Assembly (NCBI RefSeq): GCF_009649735.1
Contig: NZ_WJNH01000010.1
Location: 37,148-101,147 of the forward strand
DNA length: 64,000 nucleotides
From: Salinibacillus xinjiangensis
GTDB taxonomy: Bacteria; Bacillota; Bacilli; Bacillales; Alkalibacillaceae
Direction: 5' to 3'
The position numbers were made by a program, and so were the translations under genes. This document shows positions 35,357 through 44,840 of the stretch, one piece after another. Under the pieces are notes generated by a model. It did not search any database and was not told the DNA's origin. It was given only the letters and a program-made list of their open reading frames with translations. How positions within the stretch are numbered: position 1 is the first letter of the stretch; each line of letters opens with the position of its first letter.

Positions 35357-35388
35357 AACAGGCTCCTTAAATAGGGCCTGTTTTTTTA
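35357..35388 (+). terminator. Terminator of the cold-shock gene
   Basis: ACAGGC and GCCTGT arms with AAATAGG in the loop, then TTTTTTT. Confidence 0.85.
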
Positions 35389-35399
35389 GTGGGTGCCTG

Positions 35400-36646
35400 T
35401 CAATGAACAAACTCCCGCACAAACCCAAGCTCTACCGTCCCCGTCGGCCCATTCCGGTGCTTAGACAAAATAATCTCAATCTTGTCCTCACTCCCCTCCT
35501 CATCCCGGTTATAATAACCATCCCGATATAAAAACATAACCACGTCCGCATCCTGTTCGATATTCCCAGATCCTCTCAAATCTGACATCAACGGCCGCTT
35601 GTCCTGTCTGGATTCGACTGCACGATTCAACTGGGACAGAAGTATAATTGGAATTTCAAGTTCAATCGCAAGCAGCTTCAACTCACGGGTGATTTCGCCT
35701 AGACTAATGTCATGCCGTTCGTGCTTATAATTTGGGATAATTAACTGAAGGTAATCAATGATCACGAGTGGATGGCTGTCTGGCGTTGCCTGTATCTTTT
35801 TCCGAATAGCATGGCGAATATCATGTAGCGTCGTTTTCTTATCCAAAATATCCAGCCTCCAACTTGAAATTTCTCCAACAGCTTGGGTTGCCTGTTCATA
35901 ATCCTCATCAGAAAAGGCTGAACTCCGCCATTTTTGACCGTTGATGTGGCCTTCTGTAGAAATCATTCGCTGCAACAGCTGTTTTGTGCCCATCTCCAAG
36001 CTGAAAACAAACGCTTCCTGACCCTGTTTGCAATGACGGGCCGCTAGATTCAGGGCAAAAGTGGTTTTCCCAACAGATGGCCTTGCCGCCACGATGATTA
36101 AATCGCCTCTTTGCCAGCACCTGTCATGTCGTCTAGAGTTGGATAGGTTGATAAATACCCTGTCAGCTCATGGGTGGAAAACATATCATCCGATAACTCT
36201 ATCAAATGATGATAAACCGATTTCTCCAGCTGATCCGCCTCACTCGTTTGGCACGTTTGGTGGCTTTGAATCAAGGTTTCGATTCCCTTATCGGTTGGAT
36301 TTTCGAGATACTTAAGCGCCACCTCCCGCGCTTTACGAACTCGGTAGGCTTCCAAAACCAAGCGTTCGTAATGCTTGAGATTCTTCGTCGACGCAATTGA
36401 TTCCGCCATTTTCAAGAGATAGGACGGTCCACCCACCTCCTGAATGTTATCCCCCAGATTCGTCGTCACCACGACGAGATCAATGAACTCCCCCTTATCA
36501 GCCGCCCGCTTCATCGCACGAAAAATTAACACATGCTCCCCATGGTAAAAGTGATCAAGCGTAAGCTCCAAGTCCTTAAACAACGCCCCATCCACTAAAA
36601 CCGAACCCAGTACCGCCGTTTCCGCCTCATAATTCGCAATCGTCAT
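35400..36646 (-). pseudogene. DnaB-like replicative helicase, split by one frameshift
   Basis: The first 176 codons (36646 down to about 36115) match the DnaB N-terminal domain (ANYEAETAVLGSVLVDG...PTLDDMTG). The rest, from about 36110, gives WQRGDLIIVAARPSVGKTT (Walker A), LVIIDYLQLI (Walker B), RELKLLAIELEIPIILLSQL and the C-terminal KHRNGPTGTVELGFVREF. The two parts are in different frames: at GGTGCTGGCAAAGAG one base seems to be lost, giving MTGAGKEAI and a stop instead of MTGxWQRGD. It is about 415 aa when rejoined, near normal. This would be a phage G40P-type helicase. A sequencing error or programmed shift is possible but the neighbours are broken too. Confidence 0.85.
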
Positions 36647-36964
36647 GAGCCCTTCTCCATTACAAGCTTCATCATCCGCTTTTGAAACTCAGCCTTCCGC
36701 TTCGGCGAAACCCTCGCCGCCTCTTCCCGCCACCGCTTCACCTGCTCGATATACCCATTCCTCTCCGCCGGCACCACAGCAATATCAGCAATCGTTGGCG
36801 GAAAAGGATGACTCGCCACATAGTCCGCAAGCAGCCATCACCTGGCGATAGTTCATTTTCGTAAGCATCGGAATTAGCAGCTGAGCCTTTTGCTCCGTAA
36901 TGGTGAATTTTGGGTACAATTCGGTGATACTCTCTAAAATTTGTACGGCCTCCTCATAAGTCAT
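36643..36964 (-). pseudogene. G39P-like helicase loader, frameshifted
   Basis: ATG at 36964 begins MTYEEAVQILESITELYPKF then KMNYRQVMA; about 45 codons on, one extra base near 36830 shifts the frame, which continues LADYVASHPFPPTIADIAVV to RMMKLVMEKGS. This is the pattern of SPP1 G39P-type loader proteins and of similar proteins in Bacillus prophages. Its stop overlaps the DnaB-like start (ATGA), the usual order for loader and helicase. The gene is not marked by any long uninterrupted frame because of the shift. Confidence 0.7.
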
Positions 36965-36988
36965 GACTCCTTCTCCTTCCTCAAGCGA

Positions 36989-37648
36989 TCAAACAGCTCT
37001 TTTTTCGAATCGGCTTGTGAAAAATAAGTCATGAGTCTGTTTCCTCTGCTCTCGATTCTTTTCATGGGTCTTTAGCTGCTCTAGCGTCTCAATTTTCGCC
37101 CGTGACCATTCCAGCAAAATTTTATCGATGTAGTTGAAGGTCTTTCCCCCATTCCGAATGGCCAAATTAATCGCTGCCACCACCATTTCATCTCCCATTT
37201 CCGCACACCACTGCATCAGTTTTTCTCTGGCAATGAGACTTAGCTGACCAAGGTTTTGTTCAAAAATGGTGAAGGGGTTCTGTCCGTCCTGACGTCTGTT
37301 GACAGTCTCTTTTAAAGTCTCTTTTTCTTCTTTAAGATCTACATTCAAAGATGAGTCCTCAGATTGGTCCGAAAATGAAATCAATTCATAGACAGGAGCC
37401 TGTCCTTTTTTACCTGGTTGGTAGCGAATTCATTGATGCTCCAATAACAAATTTCTAGCGTTAGATATACTCTGTTTTGACAGCCCCGACAACTGCTGAA
37501 CCACAGGATTTGGCGCTCCAAATTCCCCCTGGCTACCTGCATTCCATTTGATGATTACGAGGGTATGCCATAGTAGGATCGCACTGTTTGATAGATTGTG
37601 AGTCAATAACCAATCCCGAAATGCGCTTTGTTCTGTTAGTTGATTCAT
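36989..37648 (-). pseudogene. DnaD-like replication initiation protein with an in-frame TGA
   Basis: The ATG at 37648 (after GAGGAG) starts an N-terminal winged-helix domain (SNSAILLWHTLVIIKWNAGS, LSGLSKQSISNARNLLLEHQ). A TGA at 37430-37432 interrupts the frame exactly where relatives have Trp (HQ-W-IRYQPGKKGQAPVYEL). The same frame then runs on through an acidic linker to a DnaD C-terminal domain (EKLMQWCAEMGDEMVVAAIN, YIDKILLEW). A single TGG to TGA change explains it. It is the first gene of the replication module; SPP1 gp38-type and DnaD-type proteins play this part. Short products on either side of the stop are possible but unlikely to work. Confidence 0.8.
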
Positions 37649-38160
37649 AGAAAACTCCTCTTTTCGATTTGGATTAGAATAGGTCAAATATCCTTTCTAC
37701 TTTTATAATCGTGAAAAGGAGTGATTTGGTGTCTATGTTTTGGAAAAAATTAAACCGTGATGGGGAAAATTTCTAGGCTGTCGTCTGTATGATATTTTGT
37801 TTTGTTTCTGTTTTTGTTTTGTTTAAATAAAGGGGCCGGATTGTGGGCCTATTTGTGGTCCAGATTGTGGTTCATAGTGGACTACAATGTGAGCGACAGT
37901 AAGAATTGTATATAAAAATACACACGAAAAATGGACTCATAAATTTTCACGTGTTTGACTTATTTGTGTATTTACTTTTGTAGCTTTCATACATAATCTT
38001 CTTCACAAAAAACATGTTCATGGTTTTCGATACGTTCAAGTATTTTGGTGCACTTAAGAACAAAACCCGAATGATGCCGAGTTATACGCATTAATTTTGA
38101 TTGCTAGAATATACAGAATAATGATAATATAAAGAACAATTAACTGTATCACCAGAAAGG
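37649..38160. other. Region with a DnaD-like linker relic, duplicated at 29056
   Basis: Minus-strand bases 37915-37760 read MNHNLDHK, stop, AHNPAPLFKQNKNRNKTKYH, like the linker of DnaD-like proteins (compare 63277-63390), but with stops. Its plus strand must also hold the promoter of the aminotransferase gene. No intact gene is seen. Confidence 0.5.
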
Positions 38161-38169
38161 ATGATCCAT

Positions 38170-39429
38170 ATGACTAAACAATTCCCCATTGACCATGTAC
38201 GTTCAAAATTCCCTGCACTAAAGCGAACCGTTGGAAATGCTACCATGGTTTATTTCGATGGGCCAGGCGGGACACAAATGGTGGACGATGCGGCAAATGC
38301 CATGTTTCATTATATTTCCAATGGGATGGCAAATCTGCATGGAACGTTTGTAACCAGCGTGGAAACAGATGATTTACTCGATGAAACCAGAAGTGCTGTT
38401 GCTGATTTGATTGCTTGTAAGCCAAACGAGGTAGCGTTTGGCCCAAATATGACCACCCTTGCTTTTTCCCTATCCAGAGCCCTTGCCTCCTCGATTACAG
38501 AAGGGGACGAAATTGTCTTAACCGAGTTGGATCATCGTGCCAATGTTGACCCATGGCTATCCATTGCCGAGGAGAAAGGGGCAAAGGTTCGTTTTATAAG
38601 GCTTGACCCTGAAACCTATACACTAGATTTAGATGAAATTGACCATGTCATTACCGAAAATACGAAACTAGTAGCCGTAGGGATGTCCTCCAATGTAACA
38701 GGAACGGTCAATGATGTGGAGACCGTCATTCAACGCGCCATACAGGTGAATGCCGTAACCATACTTGATGCCGTCCACGCTGTACCACATATTCCGATCG
38801 ATTTTCAGGCATTGGAAGCAGATGTATTATTGTGCTCAGCCTATAAATTTTTTGGTCCACATGTAGGCATTGCCGTTATTCGTGAAAATCTGTTCAAAGA
38901 ACTACCGATTTATAAATTAAAACCAGCTCCAGCTGAAATTCCATTTAAACTCGAAACTGGAACACAAAATCATGAGGGGATTGCGGGATTATTTGGCGCG
39001 ATTCAATTTTTAGAACAGCTTGGCAGTGGAGAAACGAGACGCGACCGGATTGTTTCGGGTGTAGAAGCCATTCAAGAATATGAGGACAAGCTAGCATTAG
39101 AACTCGAAGAATATTTACAAGCCCACCCAGACATTACCCTTTATCGTGCTCCAGACAACACAACAAGAACGCCAACACTAGCTTTCACATTAAAAAATCA
39201 TCATTCAAGAGACGTCACCAAGTGGTTTTTCGAGCAATATCGGATGTGCATTGCAGATGGGGACTTTTACGCATCTACAATGGCGGAAAAATTACAAGTG
39301 TATCCAAGCGATGGGTGGATACGTATTGGTCTTGCTCCGTATAACACGGTTGATGAAGTGGAGCTATTTAAGGAGGGGATGGAGCGGTATTTGGCAAGGA
39401 TAGTTGAGGAGGAATCTAGCTCACTTTAA
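38170..39429 (+). CDS. Class V aminotransferase, cysteine-desulfurase-like (PLP)
   Basis: This 419-aa PLP enzyme resembles the cysteine-desulfurase-like family related to SufS/CsdA. It begins FPIDHVRSKFPALKRTVGNA, has VYFDGPGGTQM, ITILDAVHAVPHIPID and the PLP-lysine string CSAYKFFGPHVGI (Lys near 231), and GTQNHEGIAGLFGA. The physiological substrate of this subfamily is unsettled; proper SufS motifs around the active-site Cys are not clear. AAAGG lies 9 bases before the chosen ATG; the frame starts 9 bases earlier at 38161. A partial copy lies at 29443-29896. Confidence 0.85.
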   Translation: MTKQFPIDHVRSKFPALKRTVGNATMVYFDGPGGTQMVDDAANAMFHYISNGMANLHGTFVTSVETDDLLDETRSAVADLIACKPNEVAFGPNMTTLAFSLSRALASSITEGDEIVLTELDHRANVDPWLSIAEEKGAKVRFIRLDPETYTLDLDEIDHVITENTKLVAVGMSSNVTGTVNDVETVIQRAIQVNAVTILDAVHAVPHIPIDFQALEADVLLCSAYKFFGPHVGIAVIRENLFKELPIYKLKPAPAEIPFKLETGTQNHEGIAGLFGAIQFLEQLGSGETRRDRIVSGVEAIQEYEDKLALELEEYLQAHPDITLYRAPDNTTRTPTLAFTLKNHHSRDVTKWFFEQYRMCIADGDFYASTMAEKLQVYPSDGWIRIGLAPYNTVDEVELFKEGMERYLARIVEEESSSL

Positions 39430-39445
39430 AGGGCAAAACAATCTT

Positions 39446-39484
39446 AATCTTCAACAATCGCGGTAGATTGTTGAAGATTTTTTT
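39446..39484 (+). terminator. Terminator of the aminotransferase gene
   Basis: AATCTTCAACAATC and GATTGTTGAAGATT arms with T-run; repeated at 29914 and, slightly changed, at 51684. Confidence 0.9.
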
Positions 39485-39834
39485 ATTGCATAGAATGGTT
39501 GGTGCAACAAATAACTCTATTTTTATTATGTCTTATATGAAAAGATAATAGAAAACTAATAGTAATAATCACACCAAATTGTAAAAACAATCAACAATAT
39601 ATATGCCACTACAATCTTTACTTTTACTTCATAAAAGAGCAAGTAACTAATCAATAAATAGATGAAATATCCTACAAGCATAAAAGATACAGGCACTTTA
39701 AAAAGTATCGAAAATATAAGGAAACATGTAAGGACTATTACCTTTATCGTACTTGTTACACAAATAAGAAACGTAAGCCTAATTGACTTACGCCTAATTT
39801 ATAAAACGTTTATAAAAATTAATATTTTGATGCT
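39485..39834. other. Intergenic stretch with a hydrophobic open frame
   Basis: On the minus strand 39556-39790 is open and very hydrophobic, but has no good start. It may be the relic of a membrane protein gene. Nothing else is seen. Confidence 0.3.
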
Positions 39835-41088
39835 TCAGGACTCACATTCATTTGCCCGGTTTCGTAAAAGCATCTTTTCACGGGCATTCTGGGTCATTGC
39901 TGCCGATCGTTCAAATTCTGTACGTGCTTCATCGAAACGTCCCAGCTTGACTAAAAGATCCCCGCGAACGCTATGCAGTAGATGGTATCCCTTTAGGGAA
40001 GGTTCGGCACTCAACTTGTCGACAATCTGTAGACCAAATGAGGGACCAAATGCCATTGATATGGCAACAGCCCGATTTAATTCGACTATTGGCGATGGAG
40101 CTACCCTGGACAGTGCTTCGTAAAGGGCAGCGATACGGATCCAATCTGTCTCTGCTGCAGTAGGAGCTTCTGCATGACAAGCAGAAATTGCAGCCTGCAA
40201 CGCGTAAGGTCCGAGTGTGCTATCAAGCTTCTTGCTGTATTTAAGTGCTGCCAGTCCACGACGAATCAGCAATCTATCCCAATTAGCGCGGTTTTGATCC
40301 ATCAGAAGTACGGGTTCCCCTTTAGGGCCAATCCGAGTTTTAAGGCGCGAAGATTGAATTTCCATTAAGGCAACAAGGCCGTAAACCTCTGGCTCATTTG
40401 GAGTGACCTCGGAAAGGACGCGTCCTAGTCTTAATGCCTCCTGACATAGTAGCGGTCGAATCCATTGATCCCCAGAGGTTGCTGAATACCCTTCATTGAA
40501 CATCAAATAAATTACCTCGAGTACATCAGACAAACGTTCTTTACGTTGTTTGCCTGTAAGTACCTCAAAAGCAACCTTCTTGGACCTAAGAATTCTTTTA
40601 GCCCGTACCACCCGCTGGGCAATTGTTGATTCAGCGACAAGGAAAGAACGTGCGATTTCATTTGTAGTAATTCCGCATAGCAGACGAAGCGTTAAAGCAA
40701 CTCTAGCATCCTGTGATAATACTGGGTGGCAGGTCATAAAGATTAGACGAAGGAGGTCGTCATCAATCTCCCCATTCAAAGCATCATCTACATGATCCTC
40801 TTTATATAGATCCATACCATGAGCTATTTCTACGTATTTCTGATCACGCACCTTCCTCCTGCGTATTAAATCGACTGCACGCCGCTTCGCAGTTGTCATC
40901 AACCAAGCACCAGGATTGTCTGGAATGCCAATCTTCGGCCAACGTTCTAGGGCAATTACCAAAGCTTCTTGGGCTAGATCCTCTGCGTCACCCACGTCCC
41001 GTAAAATTCGGGTTAAACTGGCGATTAGTTTCGCCGACTCCATTCGCCATATCGTATCAATGGTTCGATGTGTATCGATTGAACTCAC
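39835..41088 (-). CDS. ECF-type sigma factor, ECF42 group
   Basis: The 417-aa protein has sigma regions 2 (DAEDLAQEALVIALERWP, about 32-50) and 4 (LRLLCGITTNEIARSFLVAE, about 145-165) and then a long helical C-terminal extension (LVALMEIQSSRLKTR, GPYALQAAISACHAEA). This layout and the partner gene are those of the ECF42 sigma factors. These are known to be linked to DGPF/YCII-domain proteins, as here. No anti-sigma factor is seen. GTG at 41088 overlaps the DGPF stop by 4 bases (GTGA). Confidence 0.85.
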   Translation of the reverse strand: MSSIDTHRTIDTIWRMESAKLIASLTRILRDVGDAEDLAQEALVIALERWPKIGIPDNPGAWLMTTAKRRAVDLIRRRKVRDQKYVEIAHGMDLYKEDHVDDALNGEIDDDLLRLIFMTCHPVLSQDARVALTLRLLCGITTNEIARSFLVAESTIAQRVVRAKRILRSKKVAFEVLTGKQRKERLSDVLEVIYLMFNEGYSATSGDQWIRPLLCQEALRLGRVLSEVTPNEPEVYGLVALMEIQSSRLKTRIGPKGEPVLLMDQNRANWDRLLIRRGLAALKYSKKLDSTLGPYALQAAISACHAEAPTAAETDWIRIAALYEALSRVAPSPIVELNRAVAISMAFGPSFGLQIVDKLSAEPSLKGYHLLHSVRGDLLVKLGRFDEARTEFERSAAMTQNAREKMLLRNRANECES

Positions 41089-41519
41089 TCTTTTTTCGGA
41101 TCCTCTAACTGCTTGTTAAGTTCTGCATCTTTTTCGAGCAATTCTGGATTCATCGTAAGGTCCTCCGCTTCATATAACGGCCTTAGCTCAATCTCCCCTT
41201 GTCCAAATCCATGAGGATCCGGATAACGATGTGCCCATTCAATTGCTTCTTCCCTCGATTTAACTTCAATTAGTGTATATCCCGCAATTAATTCTTTCGC
41301 CTCAGTAAATGGACCGTCTATCACCTTTGGCTTTCCTCCAGGCTCTGGATAGGAGATTCTAATTCCACTTGAGCTTGGCTGTAGTCCAGACCTATCGATT
41401 AAAACACCAGCTTTCGCTAATTCTTCGTGATACCTTTGCATGGCACCATATAGCTCCTCACTCGGCATAACCCTCTTTTCTGAATCTGTTGTAGCTTTAA
41501 CAATGATCATAAATCTCAT
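41085..41519 (-). CDS. DGPF/YCII-domain protein, partner of the ECF42 sigma factor
   Basis: This 144-aa protein starts MRFMIIVKATTDSEKR and holds the name-giving DGPFTEAKELIAGY motif near 76-89, then EWAHRYPDPHGFGQGEIELR. DGPF proteins are often cotranscribed with ECF42 sigma factors; their biochemistry is unknown. GGAGGTAAGCGCAT precedes the ATG. It is the first gene of the pair. Confidence 0.85.
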   Translation of the reverse strand: MRFMIIVKATTDSEKRVMPSEELYGAMQRYHEELAKAGVLIDRSGLQPSSSGIRISYPEPGGKPKVIDGPFTEAKELIAGYTLIEVKSREEAIEWAHRYPDPHGFGQGEIELRPLYEAEDLTMNPELLEKDAELNKQLEDPKKE

Positions 41520-42057
41520 ATGCGCTTACCTCCTACTTTATTTTGGGAAGCTTCGAATCCCGACAGCCAACCATTTCGGATTTTCCACTTCTACTTATAC
41601 GACGAACTAACCTTGACTAAATTGACAGCAATGATAAAAAAACTTTCCATTCTCCTTAACAATTTCGCCGGCAGAAGGTAATATCCTTTTCTCCATATAG
41701 GTTCTGCATCACAAATAAAGAACTGGTAGATATTGATGACTAGAAAATAGTTTCGTATCCTGCTAGGAGTATTATTTATTCAAGAAGAAAGACGATTATG
41801 CTAAGCATAATCGTCTTTCTTCAAAATAGCCCATAAGTTTGAAATATAAGAAACTGATTCAATCCTCTTTCTTTTTAACCTTTAATACTTTGCCAGATTT
41901 TGTAATAAGCCGAACACGTTTTTTAAAAATATTTAAGGAATGTGTCGTTGTTATTGGCAGCCAATCAAGATTGCATAGTATCGTTATACTGTGCAGTAAA
42001 AGGCCCTGATATATTTCGGCTTTTTTTAAAACTTTAACCTAGACTTTAGCAAAAAAA
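41520..42057. other. Intergenic region with a composite hairpin repeat
   Basis: No gene is seen. It contains the near-perfect palindrome at 41784-41822 and the TACTGTGCAGTA box near 41987. Confidence 0.5.
41784..42012. repeat. Composite hairpin repeat (long palindrome plus TACTGTGCAGTA end)
   Basis: Two 19-base arms, GAAGAAAGACGATTATGCT and its complement, lie around a single base (41784-41822). About 160 bases on, TTGCATAGTATCGTTATACT is followed by GTGCAGTAAAAGGCCCTG, the conserved right end of the family. Confidence 0.7.
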
Positions 42058-42879
42058 TTAAGCTAATATCTTATTTATATGATTCATGATTTCCTGTGAA
42101 ACGAGTAACGGATTATCAAGCATCGAATAATGACTGCATTCCGGTAAGATATTAAAAGTGGAGTTTGGTACTGTTTCCTTTAAGCGATTCCCCCAATAAG
42201 GTGGAAGATAACGGTCATATTGGCCATATAAAAAGGTAGCTGGTTTATTTAACTTTTGTAGACCAGGTACTATATCTTCAGTTTGATGATGATTTAATGC
42301 AAGAGATGCTTCTAATAATTCTTGAGGACCGGTGGGATGATTAAACGGCTGTAAAAATGCATTTAATAGTTCAGGGGTCAATAATTCTTGATGGAAAAGC
42401 CCTTCCCTTAACATCTTTTCTATAAAATATAAGGACGGTTCAAATTCAGGCGCTGTAGGATAACGAAGTGCTACTACTTTTGGAAGTGGCCAGTTACTGA
42501 AGGCAACCCCGTCAACCACCATAAAGCTCTCAATTCTCTCAGTGTAATTTACTGCCAATATTTGAGCAATCCCTCCACCTAAGTCATGACCGACCACATG
42601 AACAGATTGAATGCCTAGTGCATCTAAAAGTGTGACAATATGATTTGCTTGCATTGGTAAAGTTAATTCATCGTTAGTAGAACGGTCAGAAGCCCCATAG
42701 CCAACTAAATCTGGAGCAATCACAGTATAGTTTTGTGCAAGTTGTGGGATGACATGAACCCATAGAAAAGAATTTGTTGGTATACCATGCAATAATAAAA
42801 TAGTTTGATCTCCAGTGCCTGCTGATCGATAAAACATTTTGTATTTTCCTGCTTGTACAATGTTTTCAGTTATCTGCAT
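42058..42879 (-). CDS. Alpha/beta hydrolase of the haloalkane dehalogenase/epoxide hydrolase type
   Basis: This 273-aa protein has the oxyanion string HGIPTNSFLW (31-40) and a nucleophile elbow GHDLGG with Asp99, not Ser. Asp at this place is the mark of dehalogenases and epoxide hydrolases. Asp222 (GQYDRYLPP) and His250 (PECSHYSM) complete the likely triad. The halide-stabilising residues cannot be judged, so activity is uncertain. The start at 42879 follows GAGGTGAG; a frame open 16 codons further lacks a site. It is transcribed alone. Confidence 0.78.
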   Translation of the reverse strand: MQITENIVQAGKYKMFYRSAGTGDQTILLLHGIPTNSFLWVHVIPQLAQNYTVIAPDLVGYGASDRSTNDELTLPMQANHIVTLLDALGIQSVHVVGHDLGGGIAQILAVNYTERIESFMVVDGVAFSNWPLPKVVALRYPTAPEFEPSLYFIEKMLREGLFHQELLTPELLNAFLQPFNHPTGPQELLEASLALNHHQTEDIVPGLQKLNKPATFLYGQYDRYLPPYWGNRLKETVPNSTFNILPECSHYSMLDNPLLVSQEIMNHINKILA

Positions 42880-43107
42880 TAAAGAACTCACCTCAATATT
42901 TTTAGTTGACTTCTTTAGCTTACTCAATTATTCATTTTTAATACTTGAACTCGACTGCTACTAACTAACCTTTACATTCAAAGATAGATTAAATACTGTT
43001 AATAAAGAATTATCAAATATTACTTATAGCAGATAACATGCTAGTTACAAAAAAAGATCTGCTGTGTTAGCATATGTAAGATTAGTAAATATGAAGAGGT
43101 GATTATA

Positions 43108-43722
43108 TTGGAAATACATAGCAGGAATTGTTCAGCCAAGGATACCTATAAGCTATTATCAGGTCTTGTGGTTCCACGACCGATAGCATTGGTTTCAAGT
43201 AAAGATGCTCAAGGACGATCTAACGTTGCACCTTTTAGTTTTTTTAACGTCGTTGCCAATGAGCCACCTACCGTGATGTTTTCTGCTGATAAACGGAAGG
43301 GGGAGAAAAAAGATACAATTGCTAACATAGAGACTCATACAGAATTTGTCATAAATATCGTCTCTGAAAAAATGGCGCAAAAGATGCACAATTCAGCTGC
43401 AGATTTTAAAAAAGAAGTATCTGAATTTGATGAAGTAGGGTTAACGCCTATTGCTGCACAAACCATAAATTGTGATGCAGTAAAAGAATCACTTGCTCAT
43501 TTGGAATGTAAGCTAGATCGAATTATTAAAGTTGGAAAGAGTTTTATGATTTTAGGAGAAGTCGTTCATTTCAGTGTTGATGATCAGGTTTATTTGAGTG
43601 ACTATAAAATAGATATTGAAAAACTACAGCCATTGGCTCGTTTAGCAGGAAGAGAATATGGAAGAATTCATGAACGTTTTGAACTCGAGCGTAAATTTGA
43701 TCCAACAAAAGTAATTGAGTAA
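43108..43722 (+). CDS. Flavin reductase family protein (FMN-binding split barrel)
   Basis: The 204-aa protein shows the DIM6/NTAB-type split barrel: YKLLSGLVVPRPIALVSSKD, SNVAPFSFFNVVANEPPTVM, KDTIANIETHTEFVINIVS and LGEVVHFSV. It probably binds FMN and transfers electrons; the partner is unknown. TTG at 43108 is chosen because AAGAGGTG lies 6 bases before it; a GTG at 43099 overlaps that site. Confidence 0.82.
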   Translation: MEIHSRNCSAKDTYKLLSGLVVPRPIALVSSKDAQGRSNVAPFSFFNVVANEPPTVMFSADKRKGEKKDTIANIETHTEFVINIVSEKMAQKMHNSAADFKKEVSEFDEVGLTPIAAQTINCDAVKESLAHLECKLDRIIKVGKSFMILGEVVHFSVDDQVYLSDYKIDIEKLQPLARLAGREYGRIHERFELERKFDPTKVIE

Positions 43723-44042
43723 TTTTTAAGCATTATATAAAAAAATCCCGACTTCACTTTATGTAAATAGAATTGTTCACGAATGAATTTTCGATAATAA
43801 AACAGTGAATTAAAAATGAAAGTCTGTGCTGAACAGTAAGAGTCAAATACGAAGAAGAGACGATTACTAATTAATAGTAATCGTCTCCGTAATTTTCAAC
43901 AGTATCGTTGTACTGAATAGTTAAAGATTCTGTTTATAATTACAGTTCTTGTTCAACCAAAATAATCTTCTATAAAACTAAATTTATATTTTTTGAATGA
44001 TAAAATGGGTTAAGTACAGATTATTAAGAGAAGGTATAAAAA
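43723..44042. other. Intergenic region with a composite hairpin repeat
   Basis: No gene is seen. The repeat at 43831-43932 fills most of the centre. Confidence 0.5.
43831..43932. repeat. Composite hairpin repeat, near-complete copy
   Basis: Left box GAACAGTAAGAGTCAAATAC, hairpin GAGACGATTACTA/TAGTAATCGTCTC (43857-43887), right box AGTATCGTTGTACTGAATAG. The same order recurs at 54078-54215. Confidence 0.75.
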
Positions 44043-44708
44043 TCAATCAGCACTGATTATCCTACGTTCTGACCAATGAGCATAACCCAACCAAATAAGA
44101 GCTAATCCCATCGGTACTGCCAATATCCTATCGAATGGATGAGGAATTACGGCGGAAGCAAAGGTGACCACTGCTGCGAAGGATAGTAAAGCACCTGCCA
44201 TGCGTGGGAAGATTCCCGCACGAAAAGTTGCGATTCCAAACAAGAGTCCACCAAGAGAATACAGAATCGCCGCAATTGGTGCTAATAATGGGAAAACACC
44301 AAGATTCACTGTGCTTGTGGTTCCACCAAAGATCCCAACCATTCCCTCTACAAAATTTGGAGCATCAGTTGTAAGCAACGGCAAAACAAAAGCCTCGATA
44401 AAACTAAAATTCATAGAAATTAACCAAAATAAACTAAATAAAATAAAACCAATCAGCCCAAGCCAGTCTGTTTCTTCCGCTAGTCTCGTATAGATTCCTG
44501 TAATTCCTATCAGACTGAAAAGAGACATAATGCTAGTAGTACATGCAACGACAACCCATAAGCTTGTATTGACAGACGATATATGATCCTCTGGGTGAAT
44601 AAACTGAATACATATATATAAAAACCCCGCCAAGATTGCAAAAAGACCTGCCCATTGCATTAAACTCTTTCCTGTAATTCTTCGCTTTTTTTCATTTGTA
44701 TTATTCAT
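44043..44708 (-). CDS. Six-helix membrane protein, unknown
   Basis: This 221-aa protein has six to seven hydrophobic segments (about 15-32, 45-66, 80-104, 130-152, 160-175, 183-210). A short basic N-terminus (NNTNEKKRRITGK) suggests the N-terminus is inside. No transport or catalytic motif is seen; it resembles DUF4386-like proteins only in layout. The start at 44708 follows GGAGGGAATC. It is divergent from an AraC-type regulator, which may control it. Confidence 0.6.
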   Translation of the reverse strand: MNNTNEKKRRITGKSLMQWAGLFAILAGFLYICIQFIHPEDHISSVNTSLWVVVACTTSIMSLFSLIGITGIYTRLAEETDWLGLIGFILFSLFWLISMNFSFIEAFVLPLLTTDAPNFVEGMVGIFGGTTSTVNLGVFPLLAPIAAILYSLGGLLFGIATFRAGIFPRMAGALLSFAAVVTFASAVIPHPFDRILAVPMGLALIWLGYAHWSERRIISAD

Positions 44709-44840
44709 GTGATTCCCTCCAATTTTTACGCTTAAAGTAAATGCAAATTTTATAAACAAACCTAGTTATTGCGGAATCAAACGTCCTATAGTAAGTTAAA
44801 TATGCAAGAGTTAAATAAATGTTTGAAAGTAGGTGACGAG

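Noticed and set aside
36645..36864. Plus-strand frames opposite the loader relic
   Set aside because: They are the reverse of a GC-richer coding stretch and read as Pro/Ser-rich nonsense; the minus strand has family matches.
35400..37648. Complete prophage
   Set aside because: No integrase, capsid, terminase or lysis genes are near; only the replication module is present.
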